From NCBI GenBank assembly GCA_030426345.1, contig JAUHYU010000015.1:1-60591 (forward strand): a DNA stretch of 60,591 nt, read 5' to 3'. A program made the translations under genes and the position numbers. A model generated the notes under the pieces. It ran no database searches and had not been told where the DNA came from. It saw only the letters and a list, made by a program, of their open reading frames with translations. Of this stretch, positions 1-9,308 are shown one piece after another (positions within the stretch are counted from its first letter, which is position 1; each line of letters opens with the position of its first letter). Origin of the DNA: Bacteroidia bacterium (GTDB taxonomy: Bacteria > Bacteroidota > Bacteroidia > Cytophagales > Cyclobacteriaceae).

Positions 1-226
1 TCAAATATACAGGATTGAGAGGTTCCCAATAAATAAAAGAATCAGGGATCAAAGCAATTAGCTCAGCCAACCAAGTACTTCCACCTCTTGGGTCGCTAAA
101 TATGAGGAGAGAATCGTTGGGATTAAACCGCTTTTTCTTTGCACTGCGCTTTAACTGGATGAGTTTAACCTCCAGATTAATTCGCTTTTTAACTCTATTT
201 AGAAATGACACGTCCCTATTTTTCAC
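1..226 (-). CDS. Sulfotransferase family protein (partial, C-terminus outside window)
   Basis: Only about the first 75 codons lie in the window and the frame is open to the left edge. The translation contains SDPRGGSTWL, the 5'-phosphosulfate (PAPS) binding P-loop of sulfotransferases, after a basic N-terminus. No ATG is available. GTG at 226 overlaps the end of the upstream glycosyltransferase gene, and a second GTG at 211 is equally possible, so the start is uncertain. It is the last visible gene of the minus-strand glycan locus and the fourth sulfotransferase in it. Acceptor unknown. Confidence 0.75.
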   Translation of the reverse strand, partial: MKNRDVSFLNRVKKRINLEVKLIQLKRSAKKKRFNPNDSLLIFSDPRGGSTWLAELIALIPDSFIYWEPLNPVYL

Positions 227-1406
227 TTCCGACAATGTGGTTTAAATACACATCCCTTACGATTTTAGGATCACGATACTGCCTTGCCAAAGCAACACAC
301 TCATTCCTGGCCCTTTCCATTGCACATTGATCTATTACTTTTTGGAGAATTTGTGTTTGCAGTCCTTGCTTAAAATCAACCACCATCCCACCTTGCCGGC
401 TCTTATTTATAATATCAGAATCATCACCAATTCCATTAGCTATCACGATGGGCAGTCCGCTTGCCCAATATTCCCCGTTCTTAATTGGGGACAGGGCAAA
501 GGACCACTTTGTCCTTTTATGGAAATTGAAGGCAAAATCTGCCGCACTTAGGTATGAGGCTACTTCATGGTGTTTAACCTTAGCCACCCGACACCTTTCT
601 ATTGGAAAACCAGCTGCTTGCAAACTGTTTGTTATTCTGTCCTTTGGTTCAGCAGTTAATACTAATAGATGGAAACCCCCTATTTGGTCATTGCAGTTTT
701 TAATAAAATCATAAGCCTCCTCTTCATAATAAATGCCTCCAAATTTACCCACATATATTCCTACCGTTGCTAATTCAGTTATTTCAAGTTGCTGTCTTAC
801 TTCCTTTCTTTTGTTTTGGTCAAACTGAAATTTTTCTAAATCAACTGAGCAGGCGACAACCTCAATCGGGCAATTCACCTGCCCTTCTTCAATCAAATGT
901 GCTTTATAATTATTTGAAACTGGCATGATCGCGCTAGCCGTTTGTTTCTGTCTTTTCTCAAAAAATTTCTGCAATCTGTACCGGATATCCCATTTTTTCC
1001 AAACCTTGCTTTCCAACATATAATCTGCATGAGGTTCAAAAGATTCTACATAGTATGGAATTTTGACCCTTTTCCAAACCAAATAACCTATGGCCCCAGC
1101 TAAGGATGATCTGCAAATTATCTTGTCTATTGACCGTGCCTTACATAATCTCACCAGTAAATCAGGCAACTGTGTAAAGTCAAAAAGTTTATCTCGAAAC
1201 AAAGATTTAGGTGGTGAATAAAAGGGGATAAAATCCATCTTGGCGATTGGCCAAGAACAAACGACCACATCTGCGGTACGCTCAATGCTTAAATAAATAA
1301 TTTCGTTAACCTCCGAAATAGAATCCAACACCTCCAGATGTGGACGAATAGTTGACTCGCTCAATCCATCCAAAACCGACCAATAACCCAAATACAAAAT
1401 ATTCAT
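216..1406 (-). CDS. Glycosyltransferase (GT4/GT-B type)
   Basis: A 396-residue protein opening with MNILYLGYWS, a typical first Rossmann strand of GT-B enzymes. The C-terminal half has a nucleotide-sugar domain look: VGIYVGKFGG near residue 215, then LSPIKNGEYWASGLPIVIAN near residue 305, where the conserved Glu of GT4 enzymes would sit. No signal peptide or membrane segment is visible, so it is probably cytosolic at the inner membrane face. Its ATG overlaps the stop of the preceding GT2 gene (ATGA at 1403-1406), implying translational coupling. The transferred sugar cannot be read from sequence. Confidence 0.8.
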   Translation of the reverse strand: MNILYLGYWSVLDGLSESTIRPHLEVLDSISEVNEIIYLSIERTADVVVCSWPIAKMDFIPFYSPPKSLFRDKLFDFTQLPDLLVRLCKARSIDKIICRSSLAGAIGYLVWKRVKIPYYVESFEPHADYMLESKVWKKWDIRYRLQKFFEKRQKQTASAIMPVSNNYKAHLIEEGQVNCPIEVVACSVDLEKFQFDQNKRKEVRQQLEITELATVGIYVGKFGGIYYEEEAYDFIKNCNDQIGGFHLLVLTAEPKDRITNSLQAAGFPIERCRVAKVKHHEVASYLSAADFAFNFHKRTKWSFALSPIKNGEYWASGLPIVIANGIGDDSDIINKSRQGGMVVDFKQGLQTQILQKVIDQCAMERARNECVALARQYRDPKIVRDVYLNHIVGSEK

Positions 1407-2200
1407 CGTAAAAGGACTTTTATGGCATTGAAAGGTTGAAACCTGCCCAGATAGGACTTGAACATGATCGACTTTATTTTTGACTTAAAAGCCATCGAAA
1501 CTCCATGACGCGACGACAAAACATCGTACAAAGTAAAATAGCCTTCTTCAAGCTTCTTAAGGTCAGACATGGCCGAATCAATCCCTGTCCGACATTTATA
1601 AATCAAATCATCCGTGTATTTATAAATGCCATTTTGTCCATATTCTATAAAAAGCAACAAATCTTCTCCATGTGTCAATGATTCATCAAATAGATAATCC
1701 CCTCCTTTATTTTTTAGCATCCATGTAATTCCAAAAAAGCATTTTCCGGATAAAGATATCAATTCATCGAATGGGTTTCCTTCAAACTCAGGAATGTACT
1801 TCCTTTTAATCTTACCAGTATTGGTATCAAAAACTTCCACTCGGCCATCTACAAAATCAGTTTGTTTATCGGCATAAAAAACTTGTAAACGTGAAGCAAG
1901 ACTGTTTTTTGGCAACAGATCATCGGCATCCAAAAAACAGAAAAAATCACCCGTCATTGCTTTGAGGCCTACATTCCGTGCAGCACTGACTCCCTTGTTT
2001 TCCTGATTATAATATTGGAGTCTTTCGTCATTGTAGGAGAGGATAACCTTCTCTGAACTATCCGTAGAGCCATCATTGACAATGATCAGTTCCCAATTTG
2101 TATGGTGCTGTGCCAAGACCGAATCAATAGCCTCTGCGATAAACCGGGCACCATTGTAAACCGGCATGATGATCGAAACCATTGGCGATTTATCACTCAT
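1403..2200 (-). CDS. Family 2 glycosyltransferase
   Basis: A 265-residue GT-A enzyme. The N-terminus MVSIIMPVYNGARFIAEAID and the IIVNDGSTD stretch (about residues 38-46) bind the nucleotide, and FLDADDL (about 88-94) is the metal-binding DXD region. The length is that of single-domain GT2 enzymes without a membrane tail. It is packed tightly in the minus-strand operon, overlapping both neighbours by a few bases. Role inferred: adds one sugar during assembly of the ABC-exported glycan. Donor and linkage unknown. Confidence 0.88.
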   Translation of the reverse strand: MSDKSPMVSIIMPVYNGARFIAEAIDSVLAQHHTNWELIIVNDGSTDSSEKVILSYNDERLQYYNQENKGVSAARNVGLKAMTGDFFCFLDADDLLPKNSLASRLQVFYADKQTDFVDGRVEVFDTNTGKIKRKYIPEFEGNPFDELISLSGKCFFGITWMLKNKGGDYLFDESLTHGEDLLLFIEYGQNGIYKYTDDLIYKCRTGIDSAMSDLKKLEEGYFTLYDVLSSRHGVSMAFKSKIKSIMFKSYLGRFQPFNAIKVLLR

Positions 2201-3263
2201 TGTTGCGGATTAAATATTCAATTCTATCGATCTGCTTGTCATAGGTGTTTTCCTTGGCAAAAGCAATTCTGCGTTCCTTTAACCATTGACTATTCCAATG
2301 ATCCAAGTTGTCTAAAACCTCCTGAAAAAGCCTCAAAAATCCATGATTTTCATCCGACATGGCAATGACTCCATCCTCTGCCAACTGACGGTATCCCTCT
2401 GTTTTAGTAGCAACGACCATCTTTCCTGATGCCAGATATTCCATCATTTTGTGCGGGTTGGCAAGTTGTTCATGGAATTCATCTGCTTTATAACATAATA
2501 ACAAAATATCGGACTTTTGATAAAAATCTGCAAGTTGCCCAGAAGATAAAAGCCCCTGATAAAAAACATTTTCCTTTTGAAACAGATGGTTTTCCTTTGC
2601 CATTTTCCCAGCAAAAATAAAGTCAACATTAGGATGATCTACCGCTAATTTTTCAAGGATCCCCCAATCCAAATAAGCAATATCCAAATTGCCCGCATAA
2701 ACGATCTTCAACCTATTCTGTCCGTCCAACATTATGTTTTCTGTTTGAAAAACCCTATTAAACCCATGGTTTACAAAATGAGTATTTGGATTATATCTTT
2801 TTAGTCGGTTTGTGATAAACCGTGTAGTCCCAAAGCAAATATCTGCTGTGGAGGCCGCCTTGCCAGTTTCAAAATCTTGGTTTAAGTCAACGATGTGACT
2901 GATTTTTAAAACGTTCTTTGGCAGTGCATCAAAATCATAAAAGACCGAATTGTCGAATGACCAAACAATGTTAAAGGTTGTTTTGCAAAGTTCTTGGAGT
3001 TTATTGAACTTGTTTAGTATGACTTTTCGCTGAATGATCCCTGGCAGGAATCGCAGGCCTTTGATAAAACCAGCATAGTTGATTTCGAATACATTTTTGT
3101 AATCTGTAGGTTTCATCCGTAATCGTTGCCTTGATGGTGGATTGAGGAAAAATACCTTATTTCCACGAACTGCCAAATGCGTAGCATAGTGGTGCTTCGA
3201 CACAAAAATGTGCGACCACGGTTCCGGGGAGATGAGTAGGATTGATTTATTTTGAAGTGCCAT
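2193..3263 (-). CDS. Glycosyltransferase (GT-B fold, GT1/GT4-like)
   Basis: A 356-residue protein starting MALQNKSILLISPEPWSH. The second half looks like a GT-B donor domain: LKIVYAGNLDIAYLDWGIL, then YQKSDILLLCYKAD and PHKMMEYLASGKMVVATKTEG, where the acidic and small residues of the sugar-nucleotide site fall. No membrane segment. It overlaps the upstream gene by 17 bases and the downstream gene by 8. A copy of the dispersed TCATGGATTT motif (2325-2346) lies in the C-terminal coding part and is translated as NHGFLRLF. Donor sugar unknown. Confidence 0.8.
   Translation of the reverse strand: MALQNKSILLISPEPWSHIFVSKHHYATHLAVRGNKVFFLNPPSRQRLRMKPTDYKNVFEINYAGFIKGLRFLPGIIQRKVILNKFNKLQELCKTTFNIVWSFDNSVFYDFDALPKNVLKISHIVDLNQDFETGKAASTADICFGTTRFITNRLKRYNPNTHFVNHGFNRVFQTENIMLDGQNRLKIVYAGNLDIAYLDWGILEKLAVDHPNVDFIFAGKMAKENHLFQKENVFYQGLLSSGQLADFYQKSDILLLCYKADEFHEQLANPHKMMEYLASGKMVVATKTEGYRQLAEDGVIAMSDENHGFLRLFQEVLDNLDHWNSQWLKERRIAFAKENTYDKQIDRIEYLIRNNE
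2325..2346 (-). repeat. Dispersed TCATGGATTT motif, copy inside a glycosyltransferase gene
   Basis: On the minus strand this reads TCATGGATTT, then TTGAG, then GCTTTTT. It agrees with the motif shared by other copies in this window (11251, 11316, 17642, 29859, 30296, 43831, 44014). It is in frame and does not disrupt the gene. Confidence 0.55.
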
Positions 3264-4350
3264 TTAAAATCTTTTTTAAGACCTTGTAATAGGCAATTCC
3301 AACACTATCAATATTAAATTCATCGTTTTTATTGTGCTTTTTTTTATTATTAGTTACAACCTCAATCATTGCAGCTTTCCAATTAGCTATATTTTCTTCA
3401 TTGATCAGGATTCCTTGATTTTTAACCACCTCAGATATTCCTCCTACATTGGAAGCTATTACCGAAACACCACAACTCACGGCTTCTGCACATACTACTG
3501 AAAAGGTCTCATAGTTTGATGGATGCAAAAACAGTGTGGCGTTCCTCATATATTGTGCCACCTCAAAGCTAGACAAAGCACCTACCAGTTCAATTTTACT
3601 ATTGACATTACGTTTTTTTACCCATTGTGATATTTCATCCCATTGCTTTCCATAGCCGCCAATAATAAGATGGTATTCGGAAAAAATCTCCGTAAACTTC
3701 ACAAATGCCTCCATGACAAGAAATGGGTTTTTGGGCCATGACCATTGGCTCACCATAAAAAAGTACTTTTCTCGCCTCCCACTTTTCTCAGGATAAAAAA
3801 TTGCTTTGTCAACAATATTTGGAACTATGAAGTTAGGGAACTCAGCATTGGAAAATTGCTTAATATCCATGCCAAGCGCCCTCGATACTGTAATAACAGG
3901 TATACCTTGTCTAAATATCCTCTGTATCCGTGGTAATGGTTTATTAACATTAAAATTAAAATGGTAAGCACTCCAGTGTTCAGTAATGACGATGGGTAGT
4001 CTGACCAATTTTTTCAAAAAATGCCAATATGTCAAATTGGGGTAGGCAATGTGAAAGTTAATAATGTCGAATTTTTTATTAACCTTTTTCTTAATCAAAA
4101 AATAAAGCAAAAGGAGAGATGAAATCAATTCGTAAATAAACCAGTGCTTTGTTGGAATATAAATTTGACGATGCTGTCCGTTTTTGAATTTTTCAGTATT
4201 TACTTTAAACCCACCACGTTGCACCTGTAAATGAAGTACCTCTTGATAATCTAAATGACTATCCAAAGCCTCAATGTGACGCTTAATCCAAAGTGCTTCC
4301 TTTGGATGTGTAGGGTTAGGATACCAAGAAGTAATGTGTAGAATTTTCAT
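3247..4350 (-). CDS. Family 4 glycosyltransferase
   Basis: A 367-residue GT-B enzyme. The N-terminus MKILHITSWYPNPTHPKEA is typical of GT4 proteins. Near residue 200, REKYFFMVSQWSWPKNP begins the donor-binding domain. FLHPSNYETFSVVCAEAVSC (about 285-304) is the E-x7-E region that binds the sugar nucleotide, followed by GVSVIASNVGGISEVV. It is the first of the block of glycosyltransferase genes transcribed after the two sulfotransferase genes. It starts 12 bases after the end of the sulfotransferase gene and is probably cotranscribed. Sugar specificity not inferable. Confidence 0.88.
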   Translation of the reverse strand: MKILHITSWYPNPTHPKEALWIKRHIEALDSHLDYQEVLHLQVQRGGFKVNTEKFKNGQHRQIYIPTKHWFIYELISSLLLLYFLIKKKVNKKFDIINFHIAYPNLTYWHFLKKLVRLPIVITEHWSAYHFNFNVNKPLPRIQRIFRQGIPVITVSRALGMDIKQFSNAEFPNFIVPNIVDKAIFYPEKSGRREKYFFMVSQWSWPKNPFLVMEAFVKFTEIFSEYHLIIGGYGKQWDEISQWVKKRNVNSKIELVGALSSFEVAQYMRNATLFLHPSNYETFSVVCAEAVSCGVSVIASNVGGISEVVKNQGILINEENIANWKAAMIEVVTNNKKKHNKNDEFNIDSVGIAYYKVLKKILNGTSK

Positions 4351-4362
4351 TTACTCTAAAAA

Positions 4363-5187
4363 TCAGGAAACTATTTTGATTAGCCTTTCCCTTAACCTTG
4401 TTACACCAGTCAATGTATCCTTACCTAAAGAATAAAGTTTGTTTTTTTTAGTAAATCGACTAACATGGTCTTGAATTTCACTATCGAATAGTGTCGAACA
4501 TCTTTCATTCACATATTGATTTATAAATAAATCTACTCTTGACAGTGCAAGAATTCTTTGTATTTGTTGGTTAGTTAAACTTGATATATCTGGACGCGCT
4601 GAAGTTCTATTTTTAACCACATAATATGGTTGCTTTTCCCATCTCAATTCACGGTGCAAATAAATAAGTGCGTGATTAAACTTTTCGACACTAAATAAAT
4701 AATCAATATTCTGAATATGCTTTTCGCACAAATCTTGGAGTCTCTTCTCATTTATTGGAAGAAGTGCCCCCCTATTGTTAACATCAGTATATCCACATAA
4801 ATGTCTAGCTTGGGGATTATGATAGTTGTTCTCTTCTCTAAAAGAGATAAACCCAGCTAGCGTCATATTTTTCACTTTATGGTATGAATCATTATGTTTT
4901 GCGCGCTTAATATAATAGAAACTGGAAAGAAAGAGATCAAGCGGCTCTCTTACAAAAGCTATAACCTTATACGGTTTATTTATTCTTGAGATGAAGTGAT
5001 TCGCCAAATGGCCCTTTATTAGTTCCAGACTATCAATATAGCCTTGAGGTTGAGCACTGAAAGTAGCCAAAGACTGATTAGGTTTTATCCCATTAATTGT
5101 AAAGGTTTCATCTTCACGATATTGTTGAGATAATACATGATGAAATGTTGAACCTGCAGTTTTTGGAATATGATGAAATATAATCAT
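4363..5187 (-). CDS. Sulfotransferase (carbohydrate type)
   Basis: A 274-residue protein. HIPKTAGSTF at residues 6-15 is the PAPS 5'-phosphosulfate loop of the carbohydrate sulfotransferase branch (Sulfotransfer_2, heparan/chondroitin-like). FVREPLDLFLSSFYY (about 78-92) is the 3'-phosphate binding segment. No signal or membrane helix is visible, so sulfation would occur on the cytoplasmic side before export. It sits between a second sulfotransferase gene and a GT4 gene. The 38-base gap upstream holds no obvious promoter. Acceptor unknown; the glycan built by this locus is the natural candidate. Confidence 0.85.
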   Translation of the reverse strand: MIIFHHIPKTAGSTFHHVLSQQYREDETFTINGIKPNQSLATFSAQPQGYIDSLELIKGHLANHFISRINKPYKVIAFVREPLDLFLSSFYYIKRAKHNDSYHKVKNMTLAGFISFREENNYHNPQARHLCGYTDVNNRGALLPINEKRLQDLCEKHIQNIDYLFSVEKFNHALIYLHRELRWEKQPYYVVKNRTSARPDISSLTNQQIQRILALSRVDLFINQYVNERCSTLFDSEIQDHVSRFTKKNKLYSLGKDTLTGVTRLRERLIKIVS

Positions 5188-5225
5188 AATGTTCTAAAAA
5201 TATTAGACACCTTAAGGCATTTAAT

Positions 5226-6197
5226 TCAGGGAAATAATGCGGCAGCCCTGTTTCGAATATAAGTTTTTAGTTTCTCATTCTTATTCGGAAATAAATACGA
5301 ATACTTCGCAACATGTAGCAATTCATATTCCCATAATTTCATTGAATTTTCACAACGTCTGTTTATCAATTCAGCTTCAATGGGTGAGATCTCTTTAATA
5401 CCGGAAAAATGTTTTTCTATTTTGTTAAAGGTTATATTTTTTGAACTATTTCCCTTCCAAGGACTGTTTCTAACTGTCGGGTTTAATAAACTATCTACAT
5501 ATTTCAACCCAAGTACACTTGATAAATCGTGCATTATCTTTTCAGGATTATCACACAAATCCTCATATTTCAATACAATGTAATTATTGATTATTTTTAA
5601 ATTGTTTTCTGCATGTAGAAATGAATCCCTAATTACATTTACAAGTTCGTGTAAACTTGGATAATTGGATGTGTATTTAAATTTGCGTAGTGCCAAAAGG
5701 TTATCGTATGGATTACGAATAATGTGGATGAAATATGATTCTGGAAAAACAAGTTTAAGAATTGCCGCATACTCAAAATGCTCAACACTCTTCTCCACAA
5801 TTCTTCTATTAGACAATGACTCTTTTTGAACATAGTTAAGGATAAGATCCCATATGTGTAAGATAGCCTCTTTAATTTCTATCTTACACGCTTCATCTTG
5901 AATTTGATTTAGACTATCAATGAAAACGCTACTATTATCAGATCGATGATCTGTACTTAGGTGATATGCTAAAAGTATATTATGCAGGTGCGAAATATAA
6001 TCACCTTTACTTTCTAGGCTCTGCATCTTCTGACTCCTTAATGGATTGACGGTATTGAAGTCGAGTAAGCTCAAAACATGAGATTCTATGGGAATTATTT
6101 GTAAATCAGGATGCCCATCAAATAGCGATCGTAAAAGTGAAGTGCCTGATTTATGTGCACCAAGAATAAAAATAGGCTTATCACTACTTTCAATCAT
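5226..6197 (-). CDS. Sulfotransferase
   Basis: About 323 residues from the chosen start. FILGAHKSGTSLLRSLFDGHP is the 5'-PSB loop region and IIRNPYDNLLALRKF (about 160-175) the 3'-PB region of PAPS-dependent sulfotransferases (Sulfotransfer_1/3 type). Two starts are possible. The ATG at 6197 was chosen because it forms an ATGA overlap with the stop of the upstream GT2 gene, an arrangement seen elsewhere in this operon; an ATG at 6215 would add six residues. No membrane segment. Acceptor unknown. Confidence 0.85.
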   Translation of the reverse strand: MIESSDKPIFILGAHKSGTSLLRSLFDGHPDLQIIPIESHVLSLLDFNTVNPLRSQKMQSLESKGDYISHLHNILLAYHLSTDHRSDNSSVFIDSLNQIQDEACKIEIKEAILHIWDLILNYVQKESLSNRRIVEKSVEHFEYAAILKLVFPESYFIHIIRNPYDNLLALRKFKYTSNYPSLHELVNVIRDSFLHAENNLKIINNYIVLKYEDLCDNPEKIMHDLSSVLGLKYVDSLLNPTVRNSPWKGNSSKNITFNKIEKHFSGIKEISPIEAELINRRCENSMKLWEYELLHVAKYSYLFPNKNEKLKTYIRNRAAALFP

Positions 6198-7153
6198 TTT
6201 TCCCGTTTTTGCCAAATTGCTGTTTTAATACAAAAAAATAAAGCCTTCATATTAACTAAACTAGTAGGTCTTACTTTTAGTGCAAGAAGTGATTGTCGGA
6301 TAGCTGATTTGTAAAAACCAAAATAAAGATTGTGTGCAGCTGACTTCCTATGTAAAAGTGCAGGATCATCTATATAGGGCATTCCCAATTTTTTTAAATT
6401 CTTTTGAAATTGTAAATTTTCTATTCCGTAACTGAGAGAGTCTTTTCCATTTCTTTCACGCTCTTGGGCCAAGATTTCCAATAATTTCATCCCTTCAAAT
6501 TTAAGATAATTGTAACCCGATTTTGATAAAGAATTGGGAATGTTTCGATAAAAATATAATGGTTCAGTCAAATTGGTGGCCGGATATTTTTCTGCTACAC
6601 GCATGGCAAAGTCCACATCCTCTTTATTTCTAAAATATCTATATAACCCTCCAACCGAACTTATAACTTCCTTTCTGAACATCATCGTGGGGCCGTGAAA
6701 CTGGCTTTTCTTTCTCAAATTTTTTAATATTGTCACATATTCTACTGGCATTATCCTTTTGACCCTCTTTGTTCCAACCAAATTATAAAAAGATGTTCCA
6801 AGAAGTACACACTCTGGATGTGAATTTAAATAATCAACTTGCCTCTGAAACCTAGCCAAGTGAGAATAATCATCCGCATCATGTATCGTCAAATAATATC
6901 CTTTGGTAATTTTCACCAATCGATTTACCGTTTGAACTTTCCCTTGGTTAGATTCATTATGACTTGCAATAATCCTCGAATCTGTATATGAATTTATAAT
7001 TTGCCTGGTCTTATCAGTTGACCCATCATCCGCTATTATTAGCTCAAACTCAGTAAATGTCTGTTGCAAAATACTATTAATAGCCTGTTTGATGTATTTC
7101 TCAGCATTATATGCAGGCAGTATTACTGATAAAATTGGCTTATCTAAATGCAT
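6194..7153 (-). CDS. Family 2 glycosyltransferase
   Basis: A 319-residue GT-A enzyme. PILSVILPAYNAEKYIKQAI (about 5-24) and IIADDGSTDKTRQII (about 39-53) form the nucleotide site, and TIHDADDYSH (about 93-102) is the DXD motif. RNKEDVDFAMRVAEKYP near residue 188 matches the ED acceptor/catalytic-base region of GT2 enzymes. The C-terminal 80 residues are basic and may lie along the membrane. It overlaps both neighbours (14 and 4 bases). Donor and acceptor unknown. Confidence 0.88.
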   Translation of the reverse strand: MHLDKPILSVILPAYNAEKYIKQAINSILQQTFTEFELIIADDGSTDKTRQIINSYTDSRIIASHNESNQGKVQTVNRLVKITKGYYLTIHDADDYSHLARFQRQVDYLNSHPECVLLGTSFYNLVGTKRVKRIMPVEYVTILKNLRKKSQFHGPTMMFRKEVISSVGGLYRYFRNKEDVDFAMRVAEKYPATNLTEPLYFYRNIPNSLSKSGYNYLKFEGMKLLEILAQERERNGKDSLSYGIENLQFQKNLKKLGMPYIDDPALLHRKSAAHNLYFGFYKSAIRQSLLALKVRPTSLVNMKALFFCIKTAIWQKREK

Positions 7154-8078
7154 AAATCATTCCTACCTTTGTGCTAGTTGGATTAAAAGAAAGAGTAGTG
7201 AACCCATTCTCCTCCAACTTTTGGATCAAAAGAGTTGGGCCTTTTTTGTGCCATTCCATCAATATGGCCCTTACGTGTTTCAATAAATTTTTATCTATTC
7301 TTTCAAAGATATCATATTCAGAACCCTCACAGTCAATTTTCCAAATAAATTCACAATCGAGGTGTTTTGCAATAATGCTCTTAATGGTAGAATTAAAAGG
7401 TTCCAAAGTCAATTTCTCAATATTCTTCTGCTTTATTTTATCAAGAATTAATTCTGTACCCCAAATCCCAGTACGGCCTCGATGTTCTGGCGAATAGTCA
7501 ACTTTTATTGTCATTTTCCTAGAGGACAATCCAAAATTATGTGGCTTAATTTTACTTGAAATATTGGAGTTATAACTGATATTGACAAGGCCAACTCGGA
7601 AAGTTGGTTTGAACGGTTCAAATGAATATACTTTATGCACAGCTGCTTGAGAGGCAAAAAATAAAGAAGCATAACTCACATTCATCCCTACGTCAATTAC
7701 TATCAGTGGTTTTGGCGTTTTTAGTTTTATATTATAGCATCCATCAACCCATATTTCATTGATTATAAATAGTTCTTCCGCCGTATATACGGATAGTTTT
7801 ATGCCCTTGATATGGCAAATCAGGCGATCATTCCTAATTTCAAAGGAAATATCAGGCTGCCTTAGCAACAGTGAAAATTTTCTTATACCATTCAAGATGA
7901 ATTCATGCTTCACCTTATTAAAAATTAATGGGCAATCTTTAATAAAGAAGGAATTTCTCTTTATAGTAATGATTTTTTCATGACTATTGATCTCGGCTGC
8001 CTTTTTTTTGAATTCATCACTGGCAAAGTGATAGTGAAACTTTTGACAGACCCTGTAAATGATAAACTTAAGTGACAT
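7140..8078 (-). CDS. FkbM family methyltransferase
   Basis: About 312 residues. The middle contains LIVIDVGMNVSYASLFFASQ (about 128-147), the SAM-binding motif I in the form usual for FkbM-like enzymes, followed by KVYSFEPFKPTF (the acidic loop binding the ribose). FIWKIDCEGSEYDIF (about 247-261) is the characteristic FkbM KxDxEGxE segment. The ATG at 8078 overlaps the stop of the ABC ATPase gene. In glycan loci such enzymes commonly O-methylate a sugar; here that is inference. The N-terminal 110 residues have no clear motif. Confidence 0.85.
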   Translation of the reverse strand: MSLKFIIYRVCQKFHYHFASDEFKKKAAEINSHEKIITIKRNSFFIKDCPLIFNKVKHEFILNGIRKFSLLLRQPDISFEIRNDRLICHIKGIKLSVYTAEELFIINEIWVDGCYNIKLKTPKPLIVIDVGMNVSYASLFFASQAAVHKVYSFEPFKPTFRVGLVNISYNSNISSKIKPHNFGLSSRKMTIKVDYSPEHRGRTGIWGTELILDKIKQKNIEKLTLEPFNSTIKSIIAKHLDCEFIWKIDCEGSEYDIFERIDKNLLKHVRAILMEWHKKGPTLLIQKLEENGFTTLSFNPTSTKVGMIYAFR

Positions 8079-9307
8079 CAATTGGAAAATATTTCATGTG
8101 ATTGATAAATAAATGTCTGATTTTTTGGAATGGTCTTACCAGTTCCAAAATAATCACCTTCTTCTACTTCAAAAGCAAACCCTTGATGGATGAAATCCGT
8201 TAATTCTCCATTGGTTGTGAAATAAAAAGTTAAGTAGTATAAACCACCTCCCAAACACAATTTTGGGATTTTTAGATAAATTTTATCGAATTCTGCATTC
8301 AGTTCATGGTCAATTACTGAAGAACTAAACCAACCAATTCTCATATCGTGTTCTGTGTCAATAGCAAAATCTAACCTCACTCCTTTTGAAGCAACCTTTT
8401 TATTCAGGAGTATTTCGAAAACCAATGGCTCCCCAGTTTTTGCTATTTTAATAGATTGCATTGATTCACTAAAAATTTCAATACTGTCAACCTGATACTC
8501 AAGGCTTCCTTTTCTTAATTCAAGATTGATCAGCCCCATTCCAGTTTCGATCTGCTTATTATAACTAATATATTGATGAACAATTTTTTGTGCCTCACCT
8601 TGACAAGTAACATTGCCTTGCCTTAATAAAATCCCTGAATTACATAACTGATTAACCGCCGCTAGATTATGGCTCACAAATAATATAGTCCTGCCGTCAT
8701 TCTTGCTAACTTCATCCATTTTTCCGAGGCATTTTTTTTGGAACTCGGCGTCGCCCACAGCCAGCACCTCATCGACAATGAGTATTTCGGGTTCCAAATG
8801 GGCAGCCACACTAAATGCTAGACGCACTTTCATGCCAGAGCTATAGTGTTTCACGGGCGTATCCAGAAATTTCTCCACTCCACTAAACTCCACAATCTCA
8901 TCGAATTTCTGCTTGATTTCTGCACGCTTCATACCAAGGATTGTACCGTTAAGGAAAATATTCTCCCTTCCCGTCAGTTCCATGTGAAAACCCGTACCCA
9001 CTTCTAGTAATGAAGAAACTCGACCATTGATCTCAAATCGCCCCTTGGTAGGCTCAGTAATTCTAGAAAGGATTTTCAACAGAGTGCTCTTTCCTGCTCC
9101 GTTTCTGCCGATTATACCCACGGCTTCCCCTTTTTTTATCTCAAAACTAACATCTTTCAATGCCCAAAAGCTTTCTTTGTTTTGATCGCTACCTTTAAAT
9201 AACCTGTTGAGTCGATCGCCAAAAGCATTGCGCAGATCACCGCTTTTTTTATGCCCCAGGATATATTCCTTACCAAGCCCTTCTACTTTTATTGCTATAT
9301 CTGCCAT
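8078..9307 (-). CDS. ABC transporter ATPase for polysaccharide export (Wzt-like)
   Basis: About 409 residues from the ATG at 9307 (MADIAIKVEG), chosen because it lies directly behind the permease stop; a longer form starting at 9331 would run into the permease gene. Walker A GRNGAGKST (about 67-75), signature YSSGMKVRLAFS (about 155-166) and Walker B ILIVDEVLAVGD (about 175-186) are intact. The remaining 160 residues form a beta-rich domain like the Wzt C-terminal carbohydrate-binding domain, which in O9a-type systems recognises the modified glycan end. It pairs with the adjacent permease to drive glycan export across the inner membrane. The C-terminal part is more AT-rich than the ATPase part. 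Confidence 0.93.
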   Translation of the reverse strand: MADIAIKVEGLGKEYILGHKKSGDLRNAFGDRLNRLFKGSDQNKESFWALKDVSFEIKKGEAVGIIGRNGAGKSTLLKILSRITEPTKGRFEINGRVSSLLEVGTGFHMELTGRENIFLNGTILGMKRAEIKQKFDEIVEFSGVEKFLDTPVKHYSSGMKVRLAFSVAAHLEPEILIVDEVLAVGDAEFQKKCLGKMDEVSKNDGRTILFVSHNLAAVNQLCNSGILLRQGNVTCQGEAQKIVHQYISYNKQIETGMGLINLELRKGSLEYQVDSIEIFSESMQSIKIAKTGEPLVFEILLNKKVASKGVRLDFAIDTEHDMRIGWFSSSVIDHELNAEFDKIYLKIPKLCLGGGLYYLTFYFTTNGELTDFIHQGFAFEVEEGDYFGTGKTIPKNQTFIYQSHEIFSN

Positions 9308-9308
9308 C